The notes beneath the pieces are model-generated. The model was not told the origin of the DNA. It ran no database searches and saw only the letters and a program-made list of their open reading frames with translations. A program made the translations under genes and the position numbers. From Thiotrichales bacterium (GTDB lineage Bacteria > Pseudomonadota > Gammaproteobacteria > Francisellales > CACEW01), in assembly GCA_947478525.1 (NCBI GenBank), contig CANJVU010000021.1:1-40760 (forward strand): a stretch of 40,760 bases of DNA, written 5' to 3'. Positions 24,974-32,028 of this stretch are shown piece by piece. Positions within the stretch are counted from its first letter, which is position 1. Every line of letters starts with the position of its first letter.

Positions 24974-25191
24974 AGCTTCCTCCCCATCATTAAATTAATT
25001 TTTCACAAATAATGCTGCAATTAACCGAGCTTTATGACACAGAACAATTGCGCTTTAATTTGTCATTATATAATACTATAAACGTCACAATTTGTCAACG
25101 CAAAAACAGCAAATTTATTACAAAATTACCACCTTATAAATTTATACAAAATTAAAATAAATCAATAAGTTAATAATAAATTGAAAGACAA

Positions 25192-25213
25192 AATCCCCGC
25201 GCAAGCGAGGATT
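25192..25213 (-). terminator. terminator of the leftward eight-gene cargo operon
   Basis: AATCCCCGC, a GCAA loop and GCGAGGATT form a 9-bp stem with one mismatch. On the minus strand it is followed by TTTGTCTTTC. It lies 29 bases past the stop at 25242. Confidence 0.7.
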
Positions 25214-25241
25214 GTATACCTAAGGAATAAAATGAACTATT

Positions 25242-25511
25242 TTAAGACATTATTGGCATGCGCGCTGATTCACCATTTTCAGCAAAATGTTGCTCTTTTA
25301 AAACCTCCAGCTCTTTTAGCTCCAGTTCATCTAAAGAATTTTGCATTTTCTTCAACTCTTGATAAGCGGAGTCATTGATTACCAATAATTTGGCGCACAT
25401 TTCTTCATAACTCTCTACAGAGCTGGTTTCACTAGCCCAAACGATGTCCCTCTGCGATTTTACCAATAATTGCGCTTTATATACTTGTTCTTGTAAGTCA
25501 TCGATTTTCAT
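25242..25511 (-). CDS. small coiled-coil protein, last gene of cargo operon
   Basis: An 89-residue hydrophilic protein with two helical heptad-rich stretches (about 1-22 and 45-75, for example LKKMQNSLDELELKELEVLK). It has no membrane segment and no recognisable family. The start at 25511 is supported by ATAGGAGATGTTTT. It lies 10 bases downstream of the zinc-ribbon membrane protein gene and is the final member of the operon. A scaffold or adaptor role fits the coiled coils but is not proven. Confidence 0.72.
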   Translation of the reverse strand: MKIDDLQEQVYKAQLLVKSQRDIVWASETSSVESYEEMCAKLLVINDSAYQELKKMQNSLDELELKELEVLKEQHFAENGESARMPIMS

Positions 25512-25521
25512 AAAACATCTC

Positions 25522-25878
25522 CTATGCAGGTATTAGTGGAAGCCAAATACTGACAAACAACAAACTCAAATATCCTAAAAAACAATAAAACACTTCTAGA
25601 ATGATGAAAACAACGAATCCTGTAGAAAAACTCCAGTGGAAATGCATTCCCATTCCAATGACAATCAACACAATCAGCAAAGAGCCATATGCCAATATTT
25701 CTCCAGCAATATCCGCCAAGAACCTTACCACACCAGGGGTGTAGCATTTAAAACCACATTGCGCACAAACTAGAGGCTCTTTAGCATTTGCATGCATCAC
25801 ATCATTCAGCAATAATGATTTTTGCTGACATTGAGGACATAGGCGTTTTGCCCTAGTGAATTGCTGTAATATTTTCAT
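25522..25878 (-). CDS. zinc-ribbon membrane protein
   Basis: A 118-residue protein with two CxxC pairs, CPQCQQK (about 14-20) and CAQCGFKC (about 38-45), forming a putative N-terminal zinc ribbon. Two strongly hydrophobic stretches follow (about 62-80, LAYGSLLIVLIVIGMGM, and 86-115). The start at 25878 has GGAG eight bases upstream and overlaps the end of the preceding gene by 26 bases. Cytoplasmic zinc-ribbon plus membrane-anchor proteins often serve as sensors or docking factors. The specific function here is unknown. Confidence 0.75.
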   Translation of the reverse strand: MKILQQFTRAKRLCPQCQQKSLLLNDVMHANAKEPLVCAQCGFKCYTPGVVRFLADIAGEILAYGSLLIVLIVIGMGMHFHWSFSTGFVVFIILEVFYCFLGYLSLLFVSIWLPLIPA

Positions 25879-26512
25879 TCAATTGCTCCACACCATCTAA
25901 CAATAAAAAACCCGTCTTAATCTCTAGAGGGTTTGCTTGAACCCTATTTTTGGGGAAAACTGGTAAAAACTGAGGATAACCACCCAAAATGGTTGGAATC
26001 ATCTGTTCTATTTTAATCAGTCCATATGAAATACCCAACTGCGCTGCGCCATAACCAGATAAAACCATCCCAGGAACTTTAACAGGAATCTTAGTAATGC
26101 CCAATGCTTTTAATTTACGCAGCAAAAGCCTATTAATGAGCGCATTCCCCGTCACCTTCCCAATTAACTGCATTTGGTGTGTGACCAAATACTCCGATAT
26201 GATTTCAGCGGTGTATTCTTTATGATGCCACGCCATTTTCAATATTTTAAATAAAATAGCCTGACGAAGATGCGCAGTATGGTACATATGCTCTCCCATT
26301 GCACCTTGTAATGCCGCCAATTGAACCAAGGCGGCAAACACATTTATAGGATAACTGGTTGCGCCCTGAGTAAACTCCCAAGCATCATTGACCCTAAGAG
26401 CAGCCACTTTTTTTGCTGTTACTGCAAAATGATGACTTTCCTGTTCAGCCTCATTCCACTGTTTCTGGATGGTTTGTCCAAATTCTTGTAACATCTCATG
26501 AAAACTGCTCAT
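25853..26512 (-). CDS. unknown 219-residue protein, mostly helical
   Basis: I do not recognise it. It begins MSSFHEMLQEFGQTIQKQW and looks largely alpha-helical. An Ala/Leu-rich middle (NVFAALVQLAALQGAMGEHM) and amphipathic segments such as KVPGMVLSGYGAAQLGISYG could contact membranes, but there is no clear transmembrane helix or signal peptide. The C-terminal end overlaps the zinc-ribbon gene by 26 bases. It follows the possible Hcp-like gene by 11 bases. It may be a secreted or pore-like protein, or a partner of the neighbouring products; this is speculative. Confidence 0.68.
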   Translation of the reverse strand: MSSFHEMLQEFGQTIQKQWNEAEQESHHFAVTAKKVAALRVNDAWEFTQGATSYPINVFAALVQLAALQGAMGEHMYHTAHLRQAILFKILKMAWHHKEYTAEIISEYLVTHQMQLIGKVTGNALINRLLLRKLKALGITKIPVKVPGMVLSGYGAAQLGISYGLIKIEQMIPTILGGYPQFLPVFPKNRVQANPLEIKTGFLLLDGVEQLNENITAIH

Positions 26513-26523
26513 AGTCTCAATCC

Positions 26524-27018
26524 TTATGCTGCTGTGGTTTTGAGCAACCCGGAGCTCAATCCAACTTTATCTTCATGGGTGATTTTTTCAAATACAAAGG
26601 TCAGAACAATGCTACCTCGACCTTCACTATTGGCTCGATGGTAATTCACCAACAACCCATTTTCAGCAGTATATTGACCAGTCAGCTTATCCTGAGCACC
26701 TGTACCATCACGACGAGTTGCATTGAGCACCAGCTTTTGTACGGTATTATGTTCATTCAAAAGATTCAATGCTGCTGATTGAATGGGCTCATAATCAGGC
26801 ACAACAATGGTAATCTGATGCTGAAAAGCGGCGCTATTACTGCTATTACCAGAATGATTATGAGGCTGCACCACAGAGAAAATGCTTTCATACACATAAC
26901 TGAAATCACCCCCCGCAGTGTTGCCAATATTGGAAACTGTTCCCGCAACCTCGCGAGTACCGCATTTTGGGAACAGTTGCTGATTATTAACGGTTATCGC
27001 TTGCACATATTGTGGCAT
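26524..27018 (-). CDS. unknown beta-rich protein, weak resemblance to Hcp tube proteins
   Basis: A 164-residue protein starting after CAGGAGAATCGAA. It is Asn/Gly/Ser-rich, with HNHSGNSSNSAAFQHQITIV around 53-72. The part YTAENGLLVNYHRANSEG followed by SIVLTFVFEKITHEDK loosely matches the C-terminal barrel pattern of Hcp proteins (a LENA.V...Y strand, then a F.kI strand). I see no VgrG or T6SS genes beside it, so this remains a hint. It sits in the middle of the eight-gene operon directly downstream of one of the three small paralogues. Confidence 0.65.
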   Translation of the reverse strand: MPQYVQAITVNNQQLFPKCGTREVAGTVSNIGNTAGGDFSYVYESIFSVVQPHNHSGNSSNSAAFQHQITIVVPDYEPIQSAALNLLNEHNTVQKLVLNATRRDGTGAQDKLTGQYTAENGLLVNYHRANSEGRGSIVLTFVFEKITHEDKVGLSSGLLKTTAA

Positions 27019-27036
27019 TTCGATTCTCCTGATTTA

Positions 27037-27273
27037 TTAAGCCGCTTGTTTTTTCTTGGCTTGATCTGCTTCTAAAGCCAAACGATATTGCTCTACAGTG
27101 TGGCGATCATTTGCTGATAAGGCCCCCATCAAAACTTGATTATTAATCAAATCTTGCAACTCTACACGAACATCAATACCATCGCTATTACGCATTTCAA
27201 AGCATACTTCCATCTCAGGTATTAAACGACGGGAAATCGCGGTGATTTTATAAGTACGAACTTGGCTTTCCAT
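27037..27273 (-). CDS. small paralogous cargo protein, copy 3
   Basis: A 78-residue protein starting after AATGGAGTCATAAT. The pattern YKITAISRRLIPEMEVCFEM, then DVRVELQDLI, then SANDRHTVEQY aligns position by position with the genes at 27364 and 28152, giving a shared motif Y-x-(I/L)-x-(A/G)-(V/I)...(P/S)-(D/E)-(M/F)-x-(V/I)-x-F-E...(F/V)-R-(V/M). The C-terminus is Lys/Ala-rich and specific to this copy. The family is unknown; the fold looks like a small alpha/beta domain of three strands and two helices. Confidence 0.72.
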   Translation of the reverse strand: MESQVRTYKITAISRRLIPEMEVCFEMRNSDGIDVRVELQDLINNQVLMGALSANDRHTVEQYRLALEADQAKKKQAA

Positions 27274-27363
27274 ATTATGACTCCATTAGTTAATGACACA
27301 GTTTACTTTTTTACAACGTTTGCGGTGCTTACACACCAGACTCCCCCTCATCGTTTTTAACAA

Positions 27364-27603
27364 CTAGCTTTTCTTATCATCCTCCGGTTGTGGTGTTGCT
27401 GGATGATGATCCAGAATACCTTTCCAATATAAAATTCTTTCCACATCAGCCTTTGAAAACAATTTTTCAAAAGGCGCGCGCTCAACCAAATCAGTTAGCG
27501 ATACTCGAAATATCCCAACTCCTTTTCCTTCAACTTCAAAATGAATCATCAGATCTGGAAAAAAGCTTTGGTGGACGGCTTTTAATTGATACTCTCTTTT
27601 CAT
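27364..27603 (-). CDS. small paralogous cargo protein, copy 2
   Basis: A 79-residue protein; the start at 27603 (MKREYQLK) follows GGGAGAGTGTCGT, and the longer frame from 27639 does not. It shares YQLKAVHQSFFPDLMIHFEV, FRVSLTDLVERAPFEKLFS and KADVERILYWKGIL with the copies at 27037 and 28152. The C-terminus ends in a Pro/Asp/Lys tail (QPEDDKKS). A 90-base spacer separates it from the copy downstream and contains no clear terminator. Its function is unknown. Confidence 0.72.
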   Translation of the reverse strand: MKREYQLKAVHQSFFPDLMIHFEVEGKGVGIFRVSLTDLVERAPFEKLFSKADVERILYWKGILDHHPATPQPEDDKKS

Positions 27604-27680
27604 ACGACACTCTCCCTTTTGGTTAACGTTCAACATCAATGCCTAGAATGGCAAAGGCGCGAGGCAACACGCCCTTGCCT

Positions 27681-28142
27681 CTAGACCCTCCTCGCTGCAA
27701 CCGCAGCTTCTCCCGCCTCCTCACATAACTCTTCATCTGCTAATACCGGCACCTTCCCCTCAATTAAATCCCACACAGTAAAAATATCTTTTTGCAGAAT
27801 CAGCTCTCTCAGTAACAAAAGTTTTTTAAGAAATAAACCTTTTGCTTCTGGAAGAAAATGCTGTTTAGCCATACCCATCCAAACAACGGTAATAGCAACA
27901 TGACTATCTTCTGAATTTACAATTCCTTCAGAAAGAAAGTTATCAACGAGACGATCCATCAACCAATGCTGACGTGTATTAAATGAATCCATAATCATAT
28001 GATCCCGCTCGCTCATATTCAGGATAGTAAAAATATTTTGTTCAACGAAAGTTTTATCATGAACGCTCAGGCTCAACTTGTTAATTAAAGGCTCCAGAGA
28101 AACCTCTGGATCACGTTTCATAATTTCATATGTGGATAACAT
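27681..28142 (-). CDS. unknown 153-residue helical protein
   Basis: It starts at 28142 after AGGAGAGGGCT. The sequence is almost wholly helical in pattern (EPLINKLSLSVHDKTFVEQN, WLMDRLVDNFLSEGIV, GLFLKKLLLLRELILQKDIF), with an acidic/Ala C-terminus. I see no membrane segment, Cys pair or catalytic motif. It lies between two copies of the small paralogous family in the same operon, so it may bind them. The family is unknown. Confidence 0.7.
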   Translation of the reverse strand: MLSTYEIMKRDPEVSLEPLINKLSLSVHDKTFVEQNIFTILNMSERDHMIMDSFNTRQHWLMDRLVDNFLSEGIVNSEDSHVAITVVWMGMAKQHFLPEAKGLFLKKLLLLRELILQKDIFTVWDLIEGKVPVLADEELCEEAGEAAVAARRV

Positions 28143-28151
28143 AGCCCTCTC

Positions 28152-28376
28152 CTACTCAACATCAACCACGGGTTGTTTGATGATGTTCGCGAAATATTGA
28201 ATGCGCTTAACATCTTCGGACGACATAGAATTTAAAATGAAATCATTCTCAATAACATCTTGTGCGGGCATTCTTACCGTACAACCGCTAACACTACGGA
28301 TTTCAAAAATAATTTTGAAATCCGAATATAAAGCCTGGTTAACTCCTATAAGCTGATACTGTGGCATTTCTAACAT
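28152..28376 (-). CDS. small paralogous cargo protein, copy 1; first gene of the operon
   Basis: A 74-residue protein; the start at 28376 (MLEMPQYQ) has AAAGGAGTCTTGATT upstream, unlike the longer frame to 28421, which would run into the operator. YQLIGVNQALYSDFKIIFEI, TVRMPAQDVIENDFILNSMS and SEDVKRIQYFANII define the family shared with 27364 and 27037. It is the promoter-proximal gene of the leftward operon, divergent from the XRE/S24-like repressor gene. The shared intergenic region carries two GTATAC/GTAAAC operator-like sites. Confidence 0.72.
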   Translation of the reverse strand: MLEMPQYQLIGVNQALYSDFKIIFEIRSVSGCTVRMPAQDVIENDFILNSMSSEDVKRIQYFANIIKQPVVDVE

Positions 28377-28420
28377 AATCAAGACTCCTTTTTGCAAATC
28401 TTTAAAACACGATATTTTCA

Positions 28421-28500
28421 AAAGTATACATCAAAGTTTTTTAAAAGTAAACATCAAAATAAACTTTTCTGGCTTTTTCCAAAAAAATAGGGTATAATTA
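28421..28500. promoter_or_regulatory. divergent control region with AAAGTATACATC operators
   Basis: AAAGTATACATCAAAG (28421-28436) and AAAAGTAAACATCAAAA (28443-28459) are tandem copies 22 bases apart. A TATAAT (28493-28498) serves as the -10 of the rightward repressor gene. Further copies of the site occur at 29198, 31967 and 32001. It is the likely operator of the repressor encoded at 28542. Confidence 0.65.
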
Positions 28501-28541
28501 CAGTCATCAAAGTATTCAAACAAAGGAACATAGTAAGCTTC

Positions 28542-29192
28542 ATGTCTGACTCTAAAGCGTTATTTTCCGAACGATTAAATAAAGCGCTTGATCTGCGCAA
28601 GTACCCTGCTTTAGGCGAGGGGCGCATCTCTTACATTCAGGAAATATTCGCCTTATCTCGCCCAGGCGCAAACAAGTGGATTCATGGTGAAGCAATACCA
28701 CACCGAAAAAAAAGAAAAGAGATCTCAGAAAAACTGGGAGTTAGTCTAAACTGGCTCGAAACCGGAGAGGGAGACCCTCTATCAAGAGACGAAAATTTAT
28801 ATAGCTTTACAAATAATGTCAGAGAATCCTGCATCCTTACCCCAAGAGAAGTGTATTCTAATGCGATAGACACTTCTCCAAAACCAGGCAGAGAATCCAT
28901 TATCTTAAATGGCGATTATTCTCCAAAAGCATTTGTAATGGAGCATAGAGGCGACGCCATGTGTCCAAAATTTTATAGCGGATGCTTATTAATTGTTGAC
29001 CCTGAAGTGAAACCAAACGATGGCGATTTTGTTGTAGCAAAAACACCATTGATTCCAGAGGCTATATTTCGACAATATGTTGTGGGATATGATTCCGCTT
29101 ACCTAAGCGCATTAAATCCAAAATTTGAACCCGTTGAAGCAAATGGTGCGGTTATTCTGGGCAAAATTAAAGAGTTTCGATATAAAAGCTAA
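28542..29192 (+). CDS. XRE/S24-like repressor lacking the cleavage dyad
   Basis: A 216-residue CI/LexA-like protein. The N-terminal HTH covers about 6-75 (SERLNKALDLRKY, RISYIQEIFALSRPGANKWI, ISEKLGVSLNWLETGEGDPL). The C-terminal S24-like domain covers about 128-214 (HRGDAMCPKFYSG, LIVDPEVKPNDGDFVVAK). The catalytic Ser of the usual GDSM motif is Ala139, and the usual Lys is Arg177 in AIFRQY, so autoproteolysis should be impossible. The domain probably serves dimerisation or ligand sensing. It likely controls the divergent operon, its own gene, the SDR gene and the peptide promoter through GTATAC sites. Confidence 0.85.
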   Translation: MSDSKALFSERLNKALDLRKYPALGEGRISYIQEIFALSRPGANKWIHGEAIPHRKKRKEISEKLGVSLNWLETGEGDPLSRDENLYSFTNNVRESCILTPREVYSNAIDTSPKPGRESIILNGDYSPKAFVMEHRGDAMCPKFYSGCLLIVDPEVKPNDGDFVVAKTPLIPEAIFRQYVVGYDSAYLSALNPKFEPVEANGAVILGKIKEFRYKS

Positions 29193-29197
29193 TTTTT

Positions 29198-29213
29198 AAA
29201 GTATACATAAAAG
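29198..29213. promoter_or_regulatory. AAAGTATACAT operator upstream of the SDR gene
   Basis: AAAGTATACATAAAAG between the repressor stop (29192) and the SDR start (29245) matches the sites at 28421 and 32001. No strong separate promoter is obvious, so the SDR gene may be read from the repressor promoter with this site acting as a roadblock or internal operator. Confidence 0.5.
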
Positions 29214-29244
29214 AAAACATTGACCTTATAGATAAGGGAAAAAT

Positions 29245-30369
29245 ATGAACATTGCAATTTTAGGTGGCACCAAGTTCTTCGGACGAATCTTAACAGATCA
29301 TCTTTTAAAAGCTGGCCATGAATTAACGATATATTCAAGAGTTAAAACCTTACCAACAGAATTAGAAGGCAAAGTTCGACACGTTCAGGTTGATATTGCA
29401 CAACAATCCGAAGAACTACCTGAAGCCAGACCCACCAGACTAAGACCTTTCTTTGAAGGCATCCCGCCACATGATATTGTCATCGATAATATATCCATGT
29501 TTACAGGCGATGTCGCTGCCATAACCAGTGTTTTAAACACTTCAAAATTACAGCAATTTGTATTATGTTCAAGCGCACTAGCCTATGACCCCTGGAATCT
29601 TGGTTTCACCTCTTTAGAAGAGTATCGTGAACATTTACTCAAAGAAGACGACATTAATTTAAACGCCATAGGTTTTAGGCCCCAGTTCCCATCTATGTTT
29701 AATGGTTTTCTCGATCTTTATGCCACCGGCAAACGCCAATGTGAACTTGAATTAATGAGCGCAGCAAGAGAGTCTGGATTTAACTACACCATTATGCGAC
29801 CGGCTGTTATAGAAGGCCCAGGTGATTTTCATTGGCGCACATGGTATTGGGCTCAAAGGCTATTGGATCATAAGCCAATTCTTGTTCCTCCCTCCACACC
29901 CATGTCTATATATCGACACGTTTTTGCCCCCGATGTTGCAGATGCATTTTTTCGCGTGATTGGGAATCCAGTCTGCTACAATCAAGCTTACAATGTTTGT
30001 GGAGACGAAATATTAACAGTCAACGAATATCTTTCTAAAATGGCTGAGCTGCTCGGCTTTGAAAAACCACAAACAATTCCGATGCCAAGTCATGACATTA
30101 GCGAAAGCAAGCTGGAATTCCCAGTTTGTTTTTCAGGATTTGCAGTTTTACAAGACAATTCGAAATTAAAACGAGATACCGGATTTATCCCCACTCCTTT
30201 TTATGCTTGGATGAACGAAACATTGTCGTGGCTTTTATCAGAAAATAGCGCAGGACGAGCCCCCGCTTCTTTAGGTTATGAGCAACGCGAAATTGAGTCA
30301 AAACAAGCTATCTTGTTCCTCAAAGAGGAATCCAAAAAAGACATCGGCTTCGCACCATCTCCACGTTAA
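29245..30369 (+). CDS. extended SDR, NAD(P)-dependent epimerase/dehydratase family
   Basis: A 374-residue Rossmann enzyme. The N-terminal nucleotide site is ILGGTKFFGRILTDHLLKAG (about 4-23), close to the GGTxFxG form of CSP41/atypical SDRs. VLCSSALAYD (about 106-115) supplies the serine, and YATGK (about 158-162) the Tyr-xxx-Lys pair. The C-terminal substrate domain contains RPAVIEGPGDFHWR and YNVCGDEILTVNEYL. The substrate is unknown. The gene lies 52 bases after the S24-like repressor and opens the proposed biosynthetic locus. It could modify a peptide or small-molecule building block, or be unrelated to the peptide. Confidence 0.8.
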   Translation: MNIAILGGTKFFGRILTDHLLKAGHELTIYSRVKTLPTELEGKVRHVQVDIAQQSEELPEARPTRLRPFFEGIPPHDIVIDNISMFTGDVAAITSVLNTSKLQQFVLCSSALAYDPWNLGFTSLEEYREHLLKEDDINLNAIGFRPQFPSMFNGFLDLYATGKRQCELELMSAARESGFNYTIMRPAVIEGPGDFHWRTWYWAQRLLDHKPILVPPSTPMSIYRHVFAPDVADAFFRVIGNPVCYNQAYNVCGDEILTVNEYLSKMAELLGFEKPQTIPMPSHDISESKLEFPVCFSGFAVLQDNSKLKRDTGFIPTPFYAWMNETLSWLLSENSAGRAPASLGYEQREIESKQAILFLKEESKKDIGFAPSPR

Positions 30370-30410
30370 AAATTTTAAAATTTATTCGTCCCTAAGTGCA
30401 AAAATTACTT

Positions 30411-31097
30411 CTATTTTTTACCCAGAATCATTTTCCAAAAATGTGTATTATATACATATGCCTGCTCCCCCTCACAAATGTAGAGAATATCTTTCAAAAA
30501 CTTCCCTACAATTGCCCAGATAGGGGTGATTAGCAGCAAAAGCAAATAACCAAAAACAATCAACTTAATTAAGTTAGCCTCAGTCACTCTTGACCCCCAT
30601 ATCAATACATTCGAAATAATGGAAACCGCTAGCTCAGAAACGCAAGAAGCCACGATACTACGCAGATAATAATGTTTCCCATTAAACTTAATTTTAAACT
30701 TCGCCAAAAGTTTTACGTTAATAAACATACCAATGAAAAATGCAAGGTATCCAAAACTCATGCACATCAATATTGCTGAATCCAAAAGATCATAATCCTT
30801 TTGAATCAGGTCATATCTGATGCCTGCTGGATTTGGTAAATGAATAATACCTAAAGTCATTAGCGCAAAAATAACCATTGTGAAATATCCACACAGAAGG
30901 AGAAACCAAGTAAGTCTTGGGCCATATACTTCAACAATTGCATCTGATAAAGGATAAATGAAGGTAAAATACAAATAAGGGGCAGGAACTGAGAAAAAGC
31001 CAAAACTTACTAATTTTTGGTCTAAAATACAGGTCATGTAATAAAGCATCACATAGATCATGCTTACTATTAGAAGATGCGGTTTATATGCTTTCAT
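30411..31097 (-). CDS. VUT/YhhQ-family membrane transporter
   Basis: A 228-residue polytopic protein with six predicted helices. LYFTFIYPLSDAIVEVYGPR (about 42-61) is the family's acidic/Gly motif between helices, as in the queuosine-precursor transporter YhhQ/QueP. AYKPHLLIVSMIYVMLYYM opens the first helix. In the family, members import 7-deazapurines, but substrate choice cannot be read here. It is convergent with the SDR gene and divergent from the unknown gene at 31174; the 76-base gap between the divergent genes carries a TATAAT (31132-31137). It might be cargo for precursor uptake or a product-related transporter. Confidence 0.78.
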   Translation of the reverse strand: MKAYKPHLLIVSMIYVMLYYMTCILDQKLVSFGFFSVPAPYLYFTFIYPLSDAIVEVYGPRLTWFLLLCGYFTMVIFALMTLGIIHLPNPAGIRYDLIQKDYDLLDSAILMCMSFGYLAFFIGMFINVKLLAKFKIKFNGKHYYLRSIVASCVSELAVSIISNVLIWGSRVTEANLIKLIVFGYLLLLLITPIWAIVGKFLKDILYICEGEQAYVYNTHFWKMILGKK

Positions 31098-31173
31098 TTT
31101 ACTGAGATATACTAACCATTAACTTTATGGAGTATAATGCTACCATAAACAACAAGCGATCGGAAATGTAAAT

Positions 31174-31707
31174 ATGGAAAAACAGTCGACTGGCTTAGAT
31201 AAATTCCTTTTATATTTTGGTGAACTCTATCATCAATTGAGAAAAGCAAGCAGCAAAGTTCCCGAGACCGTTGATTCACACGTCTTAAAATATAAAATTG
31301 GAAATAGCTACGAAGATTATCAAAAAACTGGAAAAATATTGATACAAGCCAGAAAGGGAAGCGCGTACCTTTATTTAACTCCCCAAAAAATTTGTGAAGA
31401 TGAAAATATTATCGGACACCTCCATCCTATTGACGCCAGTATTATTACGAAGCTTAGAGTTGAGACTGATAGCATTAAGATTAGCGAACCCAAGTACTAT
31501 ATTCGCAAACAACTAAGCTCGGAAGAAGGTATTATTTTTGAGATAGCTGACAGAGCTACCGAAGAGACTTTTTTATTGAAGCAGATGGATATCGTGAGCC
31601 AGCCTGATTTAATAAACAATTTAAGCGGAAAAGACGCCATGTCAGTTGGTATGGCATACGGGGAAAGCTATGCCCAGAAAATTAGCTCACTAAAGCAGAA
31701 AAAATAA
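31174..31707 (+). CDS. unknown 177-residue protein beside the peptide gene
   Basis: I do not recognise it. The N-terminus MEKQSTGLDKFLLYFGELYH is helical. Beta-strand-like segments follow (KTGKILIQARKGSAYLYLTP, ITKLRVETDSIKI), and the C-terminus is helical and Lys-rich (AYGESYAQKISSLKQKK). There is no signal peptide, membrane span or catalytic motif. It is encoded tail-to-tail with the short Ser-rich peptide gene and shares its terminator hairpin. A leader-binding or immunity-type role would fit the place but is unproven. Confidence 0.65.
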   Translation: MEKQSTGLDKFLLYFGELYHQLRKASSKVPETVDSHVLKYKIGNSYEDYQKTGKILIQARKGSAYLYLTPQKICEDENIIGHLHPIDASIITKLRVETDSIKISEPKYYIRKQLSSEEGIIFEIADRATEETFLLKQMDIVSQPDLINNLSGKDAMSVGMAYGESYAQKISSLKQKK

Positions 31708-31737
31708 AAGCAGAAGCGCAATACGCACTTCTGCTTT
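31707..31737. terminator. bidirectional terminator between 31174 gene and the peptide gene
   Basis: AAAGCAGAAG pairs with CTTCTGCTTT, extended inward by GC/GC across one mismatch. On the minus strand the stem is followed by TATTTTTTCTG, so it ends the peptide transcript well. On the plus strand it is followed by CAATTCTTTT. Confidence 0.75.
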
Positions 31738-31766
31738 CAATTCTTTTCCATTTTCAAGCGGTCAGA

Positions 31767-31844
31767 CTAGGCGCTGCTAGCTAAAGAAGAAATATCCTGA
31801 CTGCTGTAAATGGTTTCGTCGAATTTTAATACTTGCAATGCCAT
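31767..31844 (-). CDS. candidate RiPP precursor peptide, 25 residues, Ser-rich and Cys-free
   Basis: A frame too short for standard gene finding but well equipped. It has its own promoter (TTGACA-17-TAAGCT), Shine-Dalgarno ACGGAGG five bases before ATG and a downstream terminator. The N-terminal part, MALQVLKFDETI, would be the leader. The C-terminal part, YSSQDISSLASSA, carries three Ser-Ser pairs and no Cys, making it a plausible substrate for Ser dehydration. It lies 185 bases downstream of the LanM-like dehydratase gene on the same strand. The link to the enzyme is inference; the alternative is an unrelated short regulatory peptide. Confidence 0.6.
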   Translation of the reverse strand: MALQVLKFDETIYSSQDISSLASSA

Positions 31845-31956
31845 GTGGCCTCCGTAGTTTATTGAGTTACTTTAATTCCATCGATCAAACAGACTCGACA
31901 TTTCAAACGTCATCCCTGACACATATCTCAAATACTATCAGACTATGACAGTCCTT

Positions 31957-32016
31957 AGCTTACCACCAAAAGTATACATTGTCAAGCCCCATAAAAACAA
32001 AAAGTATACATGATTG
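31957..32016 (-). promoter_or_regulatory. promoter of the peptide gene with two GTATAC operators
   Basis: Minus-strand -35 TTGACA (31980-31985), 17-base spacer and -10 TAAGCT (31957-31962). One AATGTATACTTT site (about 31967-31979) occupies the spacer, and a second (ATGTATACTTT, 32001-32011) lies just upstream of the -35. This architecture is typical of direct repression and matches the sites at the 28542 repressor gene. Confidence 0.68.
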
Positions 32017-32028
32017 TTTTGCCAAATA

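Noticed and set aside
25242..27273. A complete type VI secretion or contractile particle locus
   Set aside because: Only one gene is weakly Hcp-like; no sheath, VgrG, baseplate or ClpV-like gene is seen in the window.
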